From positions 35,692 through 63,173 of the forward strand of contig NW_004440352.1 in NCBI RefSeq assembly GCF_000330505.1: DNA of 27,482 nt. Direction: 5' to 3'. Position numbers and translations under genes: made by a program. Shown piece by piece: positions 1-9,777 of this stretch. Each line of letters starts with the position of its first letter. The first letter of the stretch is position 1. The notes beneath the pieces were generated by a model. That model made no database searches. It was not told the origin of the DNA and saw only the letters and a list, made by a program, of their open reading frames with translations. This DNA is from Entamoeba invadens IP1. Taxonomy: Eukaryota > Evosea > Mastigamoebida > Endamoebidae.

Positions 1-8
1 CACTATTT

Positions 9-176
9 CTACTCCACATTTGACATCATGTGTGTCACGTATGTTCGAAGCATCATTTGTTGGGAAATACCCACAAACTTACAACAAAATATTCTTTTGT
101 TTTTGTCGAGTACTTCAGTTAGCCTTTCATCCCATATATTTTTTTTCATCTCAATTGGGACCTTTGGTGTAAACAT
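9..176 (-). pseudogene. Short coding remnant, possibly N-terminus of a ribosomal uL10/P0-like protein
   Basis: An ATG-initiated frame of 55 codons runs leftward and is richer in GC than its surroundings. It contains KKNIWDERLTEVLDKNKRIF followed by FVGISQQM. In layout this recalls the start of uL10/P0 proteins, where a basic helix is followed by a hydrophobic strand and a QxxxIR stretch. After about residue 42 another frame continues in the same direction with NIRDTHDVKCGVEIV, which would suit the same family better, so a frameshift is likely. The stop at 9-11 and the window edge prevent following it further. The family assignment is a resemblance judged by eye, and the remnant could equally belong to an unrelated protein. 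No promoter motif was identified. Confidence 0.3.
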
Positions 177-618
177 GTTGTTATTAAAAAGTTCAAAATA
201 ACAATTTAGGTTTTAATTATATTTTCAATTAAAAAATAAACATTATCAAATTGTATATATAATATAGTTGTATATATTATAACATATTAAGAAGTGTTTG
301 GGAGAAATAGATGTGTTTGGTAAAAAAAGCATATTTTGTTTTTTCTTGTATATTTTTATTTTGAATTGCTCTTTTTATTATTTTTTTTACCTCTTTATAA
401 TTAGAAATAAATCATGCCACTTATATTTAGAAAGGAGGACCCTGGAATCTTTAACAAAAACCAATCAATTTGAGTTTATGAATGATGAAATGTTTTATAA
501 ATAATTCAAAAGTTTGAATTTGAGTTGAACTATTTTATCAAATAAGTCAAAAATCGTTCTAAATTGTTTATGAAAAGTGCCATTATTTTCTTTTTTTGGA
601 AAAGCGAAATTATTTTTT
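177..618. other. AT-rich intergenic stretch, no supported gene
   Basis: The composition is poly-T and poly-A rich. A frame of about 68 codons at 298-504 lacks an ATG start and its first half is low-complexity Phe/Tyr/Ile. Its last 33 residues look more protein-like, but nothing recognisable was found. Confidence 0.5.
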
Positions 619-663
619 GAAATTTTTTTCTGAAAAAAAAATTTCAGTCCTCGAAGGGTTAAG
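619..663. repeat. Possible right end of a TTAA-type (piggyBac-like) element with subterminal hairpin
   Basis: A hairpin of TGAAATTTTTTT pairing with AAAAAAAAATTTCA (619-646) is followed by CCTCGAAGGG and then TTAA (660-663). Read on the minus strand this gives TTAACCCTTCGAGG. TTAA followed by CCC is the known terminal form of piggyBac-superfamily elements. No matching left end lies within the 600 bases upstream, so the partner would be outside the window or lost. Confidence 0.25.
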
Positions 664-1866
664 ATTCAATGATAGTTTATTTCGTATAAATATATTAATT
701 AACATTTAATTAATAATCAACTAATTTCAGAATCAGTTGCAAATTGTCATTAAATTATAGGAAAAATTAATAACAAATAAAAAATTGTGCAATTTCAGGA
801 AAAGTTCAAAATAAATTATTAATAATTAAATAAAACAAAAATCAGGAATAAATTTTTACACTTATAATTTGTTTGAACATTCAGGAAAAAACGGGGTTCA
901 AAAAATATTATAAAAAAATAGTTTAAAAACCAAGTGTACGACAAATATCTGGTGGTCTTTAAATAAACAATAACATCGTTTTAAAAACGTTATTTATTCT
1001 TAAAAAACGTTTTTAGTTGATAATGTTCCCAACTTACAGGATAAAAAAACCAAAAAAAATATTATAATTAATATAACTATTAAAAACCATATAACCAATA
1101 ACAAAACAAATAACAAAAATAACTTTATAACCATTTGATAAATCATTTTAAAACATCTAAAAGTGAATAAACACAGTTGATTTGGTTATATATTTGAACA
1201 CAATAACAAGAAAAGGGGTTTTTTAAAAACCAAGAAAATGTTTTAAACTTCTTTTCGAATTACAATGAGTTGAAAAATAGGTTGTTTGAAACAAGGTTTA
1301 TTTTCGAGTGTATAAATTGATTTTGGACAAAAAATAACAATACAATTTTTATTATACCCCAAAATAATCAGTTATAATTATTTTGTTTGAAAACATTTTG
1401 GTGATATATCAAAAAATACAAAATATATATTCAAATGTGTGTTTTTAAAAAAGTATATACTAAATATATTTGTTTTATATCAAAACCATTATATTGCATG
1501 TAAATATTAATTTTTTAATTTTATCATAATTTTTAATGCAGTAACAATTTGCATTGATAACAACAGATTTTGGCTTAAAACATTACTTTGATTAATTATA
1601 TTAAAATTATATTTAATATAACTAAACTATAATTTAACAAATTCATTGTTTGTTATTACAATAATATTTAGTTAAATTGTTACACACAATTATTATTGGT
1701 GACCCTTATTGTCAAAACGATATTCGATTAACAATTTGATAGAATGATGCAAACATTTTAGATCGATAATAAACAATATATTTATATATATATTTGATTT
1801 TGTGGTTATCAATGAACTATATTATTTTATATAATGAATTGTTGAAGTTGTAAAGACAATTTTTGA
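664..1866. other. Very AT-rich intergenic DNA, nothing supported
   Basis: The stretch is dominated by A/T runs and short imperfect palindromes, such as one around 975-1015 built from TTAAAAACGTT-like arms. No open frame, tRNA or inverted-repeat element could be supported here. Confidence 0.5.
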
Positions 1867-1968
1867 CATTTTTTTAGATTTACAGTGTCAGATCACCAGT
1901 TGAATCTGATTCACAGCCTTGCTATCGAGTGTTTTGGTCACTTTTCAAACGTGTTTATTAAAAATTAA
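1867..1968 (+). pseudogene. Short coding-like fragment, unidentified
   Basis: A 33-codon open frame with protein-like composition (contains SDHQLNLIHSLAIECFGHFS) ends at TAA 1966-1968. It has no ATG and is preceded by a TGA. Just upstream is a T-rich run ending in TAG, which resembles an Entamoeba 3' splice site. This could be a terminal exon or a gene relic. It was not recognised, and the frame is short enough to occur by chance. Confidence 0.2.
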
Positions 1969-1988
1969 GCATCAACTGTATATAAAAT

Positions 1989-2069
1989 GCTAAAATTGAT
2001 ATTTGAACCCACGTTTTCCAAAAGACTCGTACCTGAAAAGAGCGCCTTGGACCACTCGGCCACTTTTGC
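1989..2069 (-). tRNA. tRNA-Leu(CAG)-like gene, T-stem degenerate (probable pseudo-tRNA)
   Basis: Read on the minus strand, the sequence begins GCAAAAG and then TGGCCGAGTGG, a perfect match to the A-box/D-arm of type II (Leu/Ser) tRNAs. The anticodon loop TTCAGGT gives anticodon CAG in a stem with 4 of 5 pairs. A long variable arm and GGTTCAAAT (B-box start) follow. The length of 81 nt fits a type II tRNA. The acceptor stem pairs at 6 of 7 positions counting one G-T, with one A-A mismatch. The T-stem (GTGGG against ATCAA) does not pair properly, so the gene is probably decayed or is the head of a tRNA-derived repeat. Confidence 0.6.
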
Positions 2070-2525
2070 GATTCTCTGTTTTGTTATAAAATATTATAAA
2101 CTATTATTATTCAATTGATAATTATTATTTTAACATTTAAATAATATCATTAAAGTAATTCTTAAGGTGTTGAAATATCAAATTAAATTTTATTAACACA
2201 TAAATTTAATTTATTTATATGTGATGAAATAAAAAAAGGTTTATTCCATTTTAAACACATGGACAAACTATCATTTCGTTTTATTAATGTAATTGGTTTT
2301 TGAAGTTTTAAATGGAAGCATTGAAAGGTTGTAAATATGTAGACACAATCATGAAAAAATAACATTTTAAAATAAAATGATATTTTAACTGAAATTTAGT
2401 CTTGAACTATTTTTCTAAGTAAAAATAATAACAAAAAATTTAACTCACACACCTTGGTGTGTCACATTAAATAAAATAATAATTATTGATTTATATATAA
2501 AATAAAAATAAAAATTCAGTATTAC
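2070..2525. other. AT-rich intergenic stretch, no supported gene
   Basis: This lies upstream of the tRNA-Leu-like gene and left of a fold-back repeat. A 60-codon minus-strand frame at 2183-2365 is rich in Phe/Lys/Ile and matches nothing known to me. A tiny plus-strand frame near 2310-2362 (EALKGCKYVDTIMKK) is too short to call. Confidence 0.4.
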
Positions 2526-2687
2526 CTTTCAAAAGCGGAACATCTGAATGGCAGGTTCTCTCAAGAGCGGACATTTTTAGACTATAACTAAAAATAGAGT
2601 TTTATATTGAACGGTAATTTGGTTTGGTTTGGTAAAAATGCCCGCTCTTAAGAGAACAAAATTATCACATATTCCGCTCTTGAAAAA
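2526..2687. mobile_element. Small fold-back (MITE-like) inverted repeat
   Basis: Two arms of about 53 bases (2527-2579 and 2633-2687) are imperfect inverted copies separated by about 53 bases. Shared blocks include TTTCAA(A/G)AGCGGAA at the outer ends and AAGAGCGG(A/G)CATTTTTA at the inner ends. GC content rises sharply within the arms. No transposase frame is present, and no clear target duplication was found. The arrangement fits a fold-back MITE. A structured non-coding RNA is an alternative. Confidence 0.5.
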
Positions 2688-2955
2688 TTATATTGTATAG
2701 TTTTTTTAACAACAATTATAATTTTACAAACTTTCACTTAACAACCATAAGCAAAGAAATAATATTTGTAGAATTTGGCAAATAGTCATTAAAATCTGGT
2801 TTTTAAAGTGATAGTATTATAATAATTAAAACAATAACACAAAAAACAGTTAAAATATTAAAACAGTGTTAGATTATAGAAATTTTATAACTTTAATAAT
2901 AGTCATCTAATTACTTGAAGTATCAATATAAATAGAATTGACATTTTAATAAGAA

Positions 2956-3027
2956 GCACTAAGTGTCCTAATAAGCAGTTTTTTTCTTCCAAACTAAAGA
3001 TCCTGGGTTCGAGTCCCAGTTAGTGCA
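2956..3027 (+). tRNA. tRNA-Arg(TCT)-like gene with truncated D-arm (probable pseudo-tRNA)
   Basis: A perfect 7-bp acceptor stem (GCACTAA with TTAGTGC), a perfect T-arm (CTGGG TTCGAGT CCCAG) and an AAAGAT variable loop are present. T runs suitable as pol III terminators follow directly. The anticodon stem AGTTT/AAACT encloses a 9-base loop, TTTTCTTCC, instead of 7. The D-arm lacks its GG-containing loop and cannot form a stem. The best family fit is tRNA-Arg with anticodon TCT. The intact 3' half against a damaged 5' half suggests recent decay or a tRNA-derived repeat. Confidence 0.6.
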
Positions 3028-3039
3028 TTTTTTGTTTTT

Positions 3040-3185
3040 TTATTTTTTAAATTAATATTAATAAATTATTAATAAAAATATATTCTTTTAATAAATTATT
3101 AATAAACTATTAATTAATTATTAATAAATTATTATATATAAATTAATAATAATTAATATAAATTTAATAGCAATAAATTTTTATA
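3040..3185. repeat. AT-only low-complexity tract built on TAATAAATTATTAATAAA
   Basis: Almost pure A/T sequence with the motif AATAAATTATTAATAAA recurring at 3056, 3089 and 3118 and derived palindromes after it. It directly follows the tRNA-Arg-like gene. Confidence 0.6.
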
Positions 3186-3210
3186 GACTGATTTTATTAA
3201 ATCAATTTAC

Positions 3211-3740
3211 TTATGTTTTCAACACAACAATAAACACTTTCGGCATTCTTTTCACTGTAAAGTACTCGAACCTTTCATTGGTTTTTATTGTTGGGATGTC
3301 TTCTTTGAAAATTGGTGATGCGAGCAGACACACGCTTTATAAAAATAACCATCAATCAATACAATTTTTTTAATAAATCAAAAACTCGCAATTATTTCCT
3401 TCAGCCCAATAAGATTTTTAATTGCAAGTTTTTATATCATCTAAAAGTTATTTTCCTCGATAATTTTGTTGTTATTTAACTACTGATTTGTGAAAGAGAA
3501 TCATTATAATGGAATCAAACTAAATTAGTCACAACCTTTGTACTTTCTATCATGCAATTACTTGAACCACACCCCATTATAACAATTTGTAAAAAGCTCT
3601 TTTTTAAAAAAACTTGTCAACTTACCTTTACCAATTAATTGTGGAATGTCAAATGTACAATTTAATGCTAAACAACCATTTCCTAACCAAGTTGTAATTC
3701 TCGACGTAAATGAAAGTACTATGTGGTCAAACTACTTGAC
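3211..3740 (-). pseudogene. Heavily decayed protein gene, family not recognised
   Basis: Reading leftward from about 3731, one frame contains SRITTWLGNGCLALNCTFDI followed by PQLIGKGKLTSFFKKEL. It continues through several stops with recognisably protein-like segments (IKNLIGLKEIIASF, KKIVLIDGYFYKACV). A shifted frame ends the gene with SPIFKEDIPTIKTNERFEYF and KRMPKVFIVVLKT before TAA at 3211-3213. Composition, GC content and frame continuity over about 520 bases argue for a former gene. It lies head-to-head with the ADP-ribosylglycohydrolase pseudogene starting at 3750, so the two may once have shared a divergent promoter. The RMPKVFIVVLK block faintly resembles a strand of ubiquitin-specific proteases, but this is too weak to name. 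Confidence 0.35.
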
Positions 3741-3749
3741 ATAATTAAT

Positions 3750-5050
3750 ATGGACTTTGAAATTTTGACAGCGTTTGAAACAAATTTCTTAAAAAAGCAT
3801 GAAGACTTTACAACAAGAAAATCTGTTACAAATACCAGTGTTGCTCCAACAAATTATTTTACAGTTCGTTTTGAAGCTGTTGCGGACACCGTAAACCTTT
3901 GACACAATCAGAAGAACAGCAACGTGCTAATCTTTGAGATGGATATGGAGAAGTATAAGAATACGTTTGTGTACAAAAGTGGTTAAAAGAAATTTATAGC
4001 TCTTTTTCCTACAAAAGAGTTTCAAAACATTCGTTCAAAAATAATTTCAACAGTTCTTAATCAAGCTTTCGGCCACATTGTTGGTCTTTCAACTGAATTT
4101 CTATCAAAAGAATAAGCCGAATTGATTTATTAACACAATAGAATCACAATTTCGTGTTATTTTTATGATACTCATCGTTCCAAATAAATGAATATTAATT
4201 GGAAATGTGTGGACTGGACTGACAACACCGATCAGTCGTTTTTAATACTCGACTCTTTATAGCAAACAATGGAATTTGTGTACCAGAAGATTTTGCCGCA
4301 CGTTGTCTCTATTGGTACGATTTCGGGTTTTCAGAAGTCGGCGATATAAAGTCGTTGGATGTTGACATTCACACGCGAAGTGTTTTGTCGTCTAAAAACT
4401 TCAAGAAAACACCCATCAAAAATTTGATGGATGTCTGGGAAAGAGGAGGACGGCGTGCGTCTAATGGGAGTGTGATGAGGACTTCAATTACTGCGATTCC
4501 TTATTTTGGGATATCAAAAAGGCGGAAGAGACGGCAAACACATTTGGAAAAGTGACTCACTACGACCCACGATGCCAGGCCTCTTTTTATAAAATCGTCA
4601 ATTTTTTTAGGAGTTTTTATGTTGTGAGTGTGATTGCCAAAAAGTGATCAAATTGCACAAGAAAGAGGTAGAAAGTACATAGAAAACAACAAATACAATT
4701 ATTCTAATTTTGATAAATTCACAAATTCACAGTATTTAAAACAAGTTGAGTTGAATAAATTGATTGGATACATTTATAAGCCAGTTGGATGTGCAGTGTG
4801 AAAGTTGGAGTGGCACAAATAATGAAAAATGATGGAAAAGGTGACAAGGAAATATTCGAAGGTGTGTTGACGTGGGTGATTTTTGAAAGGGAAAAAGCAG
4901 ACACAAATGCGGCAGTTGTTGGGGTTGTGTTGGGTGCTTACATTGCAATTTGGATATGTGTCCAAAAGGCTGGATTGAATTTAATCACAAAAATTTGCTT
5001 ATTGAAAAAATCAATAGAATGTTGAATTTGATTAATATTAAGGAAATTAA
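3750..5050 (+). pseudogene. ADP-ribosylglycohydrolase (ARH/DraG-like) pseudogene
   Basis: ARH enzymes remove ADP-ribose from proteins or ADP-ribosylated compounds, using two Mg ions held by Asp-rich motifs. From ATG 3750 a single frame, interrupted by several stops, carries IISTVLNQAFGHIVGLSTEF, then DTHRSK and WTDNTDQSFLILDSL near 4215-4257. The last is the N-terminal metal motif, usually W-T-D-D-T-D. Later frames carry NGSVMRTS (about 4462-4485), VTHYDPRCQASFYKIVN (from about 4549), YIYKPVGCAVW-like sequence near 4770 and ADTNAAVVGVVLGAYI (from 4897), the C-terminal (G)GDTDTNA motif. The order and spacing match the family. At least five stops and several frameshifts, an Asn for Asp in the first motif and loss of the GGD in the last show that the gene is dead. 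The 3' limit is uncertain; a frame with WIEFNHKNLLIEKINRMLNL suggests about 5050. Confidence 0.8.
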
Positions 5051-5217
5051 ACACAGAGTAATTAAAATGATAAATTCTAGTTTATTATATTTTTTGTATT
5101 TTTTTATCAAAAGTGTCTTGTTCCAAAACACTCAGAAACTTTCCAAATAAAGTCATTAGGGAAACTGTGCTGATTTCTTATGTATTTGTGTTGCAGCACA
5201 ATCGAAATAAAATTGAA

Positions 5218-6196
5218 GGGGTGGAAAAACCGCTTTTGATAATTTTATAGTAAAATGATAATATGATTATAGTTTTTCGTATAGTTTATTTTTTCCTTTT
5301 CCTCGATTTGATTCAAAAAACAAGGTTTACAAGAGTCTCTCTGACTTTTTCAAGATGCCGATGTTTGTTATCGAAATTTGTGAATTATTTTTTATGTAAA
5401 GTAAAGGCTGGATTTGCCGAATGATAAAAAAAGGAGCAAGAAAAATTGACTTGGAAACTTTTTTTAGGTCAAAATAACAAAAAACATCTTAAAATTTATC
5501 AAATAAAGTGAATAATAATGAACTTTTTATTAAATGTTTTTTCGATTTTTTTACAGAAATAAAAAAACTCAAAAATACTAACCCGAAAGTGTACCATGTT
5601 TCACACCCCCTTTCGCACCTTTTCATTTTTTTTCAATTTTTTCATTTTCCATTTAACAGATAATCAACAGTCAAAACGATTACCTATCGAGCAAAATAGT
5701 TAATATATAACCTAGCACATGTTTTTAATACACCACTTTTTAATGTCTCTCAGCAAAGACAGACTGCACCTTTATTTCACACCCCCTCTTGTTGGATTCC
5801 TCATTCGTTCAGAAATGCATTTCATTGTCATACTGAAAAAACGCACTTTGGACTTACTCACCAACTGAACGTGAGTGCGTCCATTCACAGCGGGTTTTCA
5901 AGTGCCTGTCAAGCAAGCGATAAATGACTCGTTATTTCGTTGCACTTGCTTTTTTGAAACTTTTTATAAAATAAACGAAGCAATTTATTAATATTGGTCA
6001 ATAAAAACAATGAAAGACGGATAATTTTGTGAAAATTATCAGAAGTGGTAAAAGGGCGCTGCACATGTCAGTTATAATTTATCGTGTTTTTTTGCTTTTT
6101 TTTACAAAAACCTCAATTATTTGAGGCAAATTGAAACTTTGGTTAAAATTGTGTGTAATTTTATCAGGAAATGGTAGTGAAGCGGTTTTTCCCGCC
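5218..6196. mobile_element. Probable non-autonomous inverted-repeat element
   Basis: GGGGTGGAAAAACCGCTT at 5218-5235 is mirrored by AAGCGGTTTTTCCCGCC at 6180-6196, giving about 17-bp imperfect terminal inverted repeats 980 bp apart. The interior is richer in GC than its flanks, especially 5740-5950. It contains the motif TTTCACACCCCC twice (about 5599 and 5777). A minus-strand frame reading GRTHVQLVSKSKVRFFSMTM followed by SERMRNPTRGGVK is present in the GC-rich part, and another (RHLEKVRETLVNLVF) lies near 5330-5380. Neither is identified. No target duplication was found, so the superfamily is open. Confidence 0.4.
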
Positions 6197-6989
6197 ATCC
6201 AAAATGCTTGCTCAAAAGTGCATTTCAATAATAATTGTTGAAAACATCATGGAGACAATAACTGTTATCAACCCAATAATTATTAAGAAGACATGGTGCC
6301 AAAGTGAAAGTTGATGTGTTGTTTATCTTAAATGTGTTTTTATACCTTTTACTACTGATTATAAAAAATGATTATCAACAACTTTCTTACTATTTGATGG
6401 ACTATCTTGTTCATTATATTACAGTAAATACATGTAACATTTTGGGATTTCAGCACATACTTTCATAAAGAAGAACAAAATAACTAAAATCATTAAAAAA
6501 TTAAATATAATATATACCATAACTTGTTTCAAAAATTGATCAAATAGTTGGTTTGAAAAGTAATGAAAACCATTTAACACTTGTATAGTTCAAAAGAGAC
6601 ACACAACGACAACCACAGCTTCAATACGTTGTGTCAAATGAATCAATTCATGTTCATTCAATTCGAATTTGAGCATAAGTAAAATGATAATTATGGTTTT
6701 TATAATTATTTAATAGTAAATTTATTAATTTTATTAGTAAATTTTAGGTCCAGAAATAGTTAAATTATAATAATAAATAGTTAATTTATTATTTAATACA
6801 ATTCCATTTTTATCTTTCGCAATGTCATTAATTATTTGATAAATCATATATTAAAACATATTAAACATTTAAAAACAAAATTATTTTTCATTTGACAATA
6901 TTCAAGCAAAATAATTACATAATGCTCCAAATTTACTAATAATCATAATTTACATACTTGGTATTGGTTTATCGCAAACATGATCTTAA
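6197..6989. other. AT-rich intergenic DNA, nothing supported
   Basis: No gene, tRNA or clear inverted repeat was found. A slightly GC-richer patch at 6590-6665 has short imperfect palindromes (AACGACAACC and TACGTTGTGT) but no frame. Confidence 0.45.
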
Positions 6990-7272
6990 AAAATGTAAGT
7001 TCTTTTTTTACCAATGATAAGGGTTTATAAGGAGATCTCCAAACACGACGATATCAAATTATCTCGTTCGTTGCAAGGTCAAACAGTTTGTTTATTATGT
7101 TTAACAACATCAAAACCACGACAGTGACAACTTAGACTTGAACTTATGTGTTTATGAAGACAAAACAAAGCACAAAAAACAACAATAACAAAAAGACTTA
7201 ATTTAAATTACTCTGAAGATAAGGAAGATGATGATGAGGCAGACTGCAAAGATGATAATTTGGTTTGTTAAT
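6990..7272 (+). pseudogene. Decayed protein gene with acidic C-terminus, unidentified
   Basis: A single frame reads KEISKHDDIKLSRSLQGQTV followed by CLLCLTTSKPRQ, then TGA, QLRLELMCL, a second TGA, RQNKAQKTTITKRLNLNY and the acidic tail SEDKEDDDEADCKDDNLVC, ending at TAA. It stays in frame over about 250 bases with only two stops, both TGA, in a region that is otherwise nearly pure A/T. A former gene, or the last exon of one, is the simplest reading. The acidic tail is typical of many nuclear or chaperone proteins and does not identify a family. No start was located, because upstream codons are interrupted near 6981. Confidence 0.3.
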
Positions 7273-9143
7273 TCAAACAATATAAGACTAACAAACACTG
7301 CATTTACTACACTAATATATTATAATAAAAATTAATTAAAAATTTATGTATATTTGGTTATATTTTTTACTATTGTAAGCTGTTTCCCGTTTTCTTTCAA
7401 ATAAATTCTGTAATAATTCAGCTTTTCATTGTAATATAAATAGACTTTAACAGCCTTCTTCTAAATACTTCGAAAAAAATGCTCTGGCAAAATGTAAATG
7501 ATGTTATTTTTGTTTTTGTTTAAATAAAAAAAATAAAATCAAATAACACAAAGACTAATAATGACACACAAATCACAACAAAACAAAACAAACAGAAAAG
7601 AATTTATATGAAAGAAACACCATTTTTAAATAATAATTGGTATTGTCAAGATTAATTAATTAATGGTACAATTAATAAAGAACAAATAAAACGAATGAAC
7701 AAATGGCCAAACAGTGTTTAATGTATTTGAAAGTTGTATTAATATTTCAAAAATTCAAAAAGGAGCAGAAAACTATATTATTCTTATAAATTAGTAACTG
7801 AACACAACAACAAAATTATATTATTCGGGGAAAATATTAAACGACTTACAAATAATATTTTGAATGAAATAAGGTCAACATTGTTTCTTAAAAAGTTTTT
7901 GCCATTGAAGATTAAAAAATAATTTTTGTTTTTCTGTTTATTGTTTTGAGAATTTAAACATGGTTTTGAAACAAAAAAATTGTTAAACATAAAAAATTGA
8001 TTTTTCAACAATTAGTCATAATTATTTAAAAATTAATCATTTGATGGAACCATTATTCATTAATTTCAAACAATTATTTTTCTTTTGAAATAGTGTTGAT
8101 TAAAGGTACATTTTTATCATTATTTTAAAACAAAACATTATAGTTTTGAAAATATTATTAAACATATTGAAACTAACTATAGTTGAATAAATTAATTAAA
8201 ATTTGTCGGCCAGTTGTGAAAAAAACTTTATAATTGTGTTTTTGATATAATGTTTATTTCTGTTTAATTGCAATATATTACAACCATCTTTATTTTGAAA
8301 AATTTATAAATAAATATGTATATTTTAATTGTTTAAAATGTCGTGTTTTCATCAACATACACGACTTTTATTTATGTAATAATGAAAAAAAAACATAACA
8401 AGGCACTTTGAAGTGTATTTAATTAAAGATTCAACATAATGATGTACTACTTCATAAAAACAAGTATATTGTTATTTGACATGTACGCAAAAAACATATT
8501 TTAATAAATTACCTGAATAAAACACTTTTAAATCAAAAAAAAATATTTTCAATATTCAATATTAACAATTTGTTTAAAATAATAACTATTTAATAAAATA
8601 TAAAAACGAATACAACCTTTCAACAATTATTTAACCATGTTTTTGATGTGGATAATACATATTTATAATTGTAAATTAAATTATTAACAATTATTAATAT
8701 TATTATTAATAATATAAATTGTTATTGTGTGTCAAAACTACTTTTTAAATTTATGATAATAAAATTATGTATTACAAGTCAATGCAAAGTTGTCAACAAC
8801 TTTTATTTTATTTTGAATATAAACTTTTATCGTTTTTTACTAACAAATGTTTAGAACACAACTAAAAGAACATAAAAATAAATAAATTTATTTGGTATTG
8901 TCCAATTTTGTGTTGTCAATTTATTTTTTTTTATTTATTATAAAATGAAACTACGACTTGTCATAATAAATTAATTTGTGTTAAGATTATAAATCACTTT
9001 ATTTATTGTTTTAGTTATAATAATTCCAATTATTAAATCAAGAAACGTATAAAAACTCTTTTTGTATTTTAATTAATACATCGATTTGTGTTTTACCTTA
9101 CAATGTCGGTAGAGTAATTAAAATAACATTTATTTTTATACGA
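7273..9143. other. Long very AT-rich gene desert
   Basis: About 1.9 kb of A/T-dominated sequence holds no supportable gene, RNA or terminal-repeat element. A 75-codon minus-strand frame at 7784-8011 has no recognisable motif and a composition expected from A/T runs. Palindromic AT tracts such as 8675-8720 (ATTATTAATATTATTATTAA) are present. Confidence 0.5.
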
Positions 9144-9296
9144 TTAATAAATATAAAAAAAATAAAAATTCAAGTGTGATTCACTATTACAAATTCTCGG
9201 AAATTGAGACTTTACGATATCAAAAATTGATTTGTATTGTTCTGATATGCAATTCGAACTTGTTTGTATTTCAAATGGTGCGTTGACATTATTAAT
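9144..9296 (-). pseudogene. Coding-like fragment, unidentified
   Basis: A 50-codon open minus-strand frame contains NAPFEIQTSSNCISEQYKSI and FDIVKSQFPRICNSESHLNF before a TAA at 9144-9146. It has no ATG, and a TAA bounds it on the 5' side. Its balanced residue use contrasts with the desert around it. It is probably the tail of a decayed gene. Nothing more can be said about its function. Confidence 0.3.
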
Positions 9297-9777
9297 TTAA
9301 TGATATGATTATTGTTTTTTTTATTTTTTCTAAATTAGGAAATGTAATAAAAATGCAAGGGTGCCATTCTGAGTTTTTTTGGTATTTTGTTTTAGTTTTG
9401 TTATTAATCCGCAATCTTAAGGTTAATGAATACAGTGGTGATTATTTTAAGGTTTAAACAAATTAAATTATATATTATTATGCCATTCAACAAACATGTG
9501 TTTTAAAAAAAACATATTTGTTTTATTTTTCTTTGGTTGATAATTTTTTTTATTTTATCCAAAAAAATAAAATACCATTTTTTCTTTTTTAAAAACGCAT
9601 ATTTATTTGAGGTTTGCAGCCCTGCTTATTATATTAATTATATATTTTATTATTAAAATAGTTTATCTAATTGTTTGAACGCTTATATCTGGCACAAATG
9701 AATTTTGGAAACCCACATTCGTTTTTTCTTTATTCTTTTATTTTACAATCTTTTACTAAAAATACGTTTTTCTTTAA
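9297..9777. other. AT-rich stretch with one tiny coding-like frame
   Basis: Nothing firm is present. A 22-codon minus-strand frame at about 9663-9740 (KTNVGFQNSFVPDISVQTIR) looks protein-like. It precedes the next pseudogene in the opposite orientation but is too short to call. Confidence 0.35.

Noticed and set aside
298..504. 68-codon plus-strand frame
   Set aside because: It has no ATG start, low-complexity Phe/Tyr/Ile composition in the first half, and no recognisable motif.
3040..3185. Regularly repeated AT motif considered as a CRISPR-like or satellite array
   Set aside because: Units are irregular, all A/T and without distinct spacers; it is simple low-complexity DNA.
7784..8011. 75-codon minus-strand frame in the AT desert
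   Set aside because: Its Lys/Asn/Phe/Ile-rich composition is as expected from A/T runs; no homology or motif is visible.
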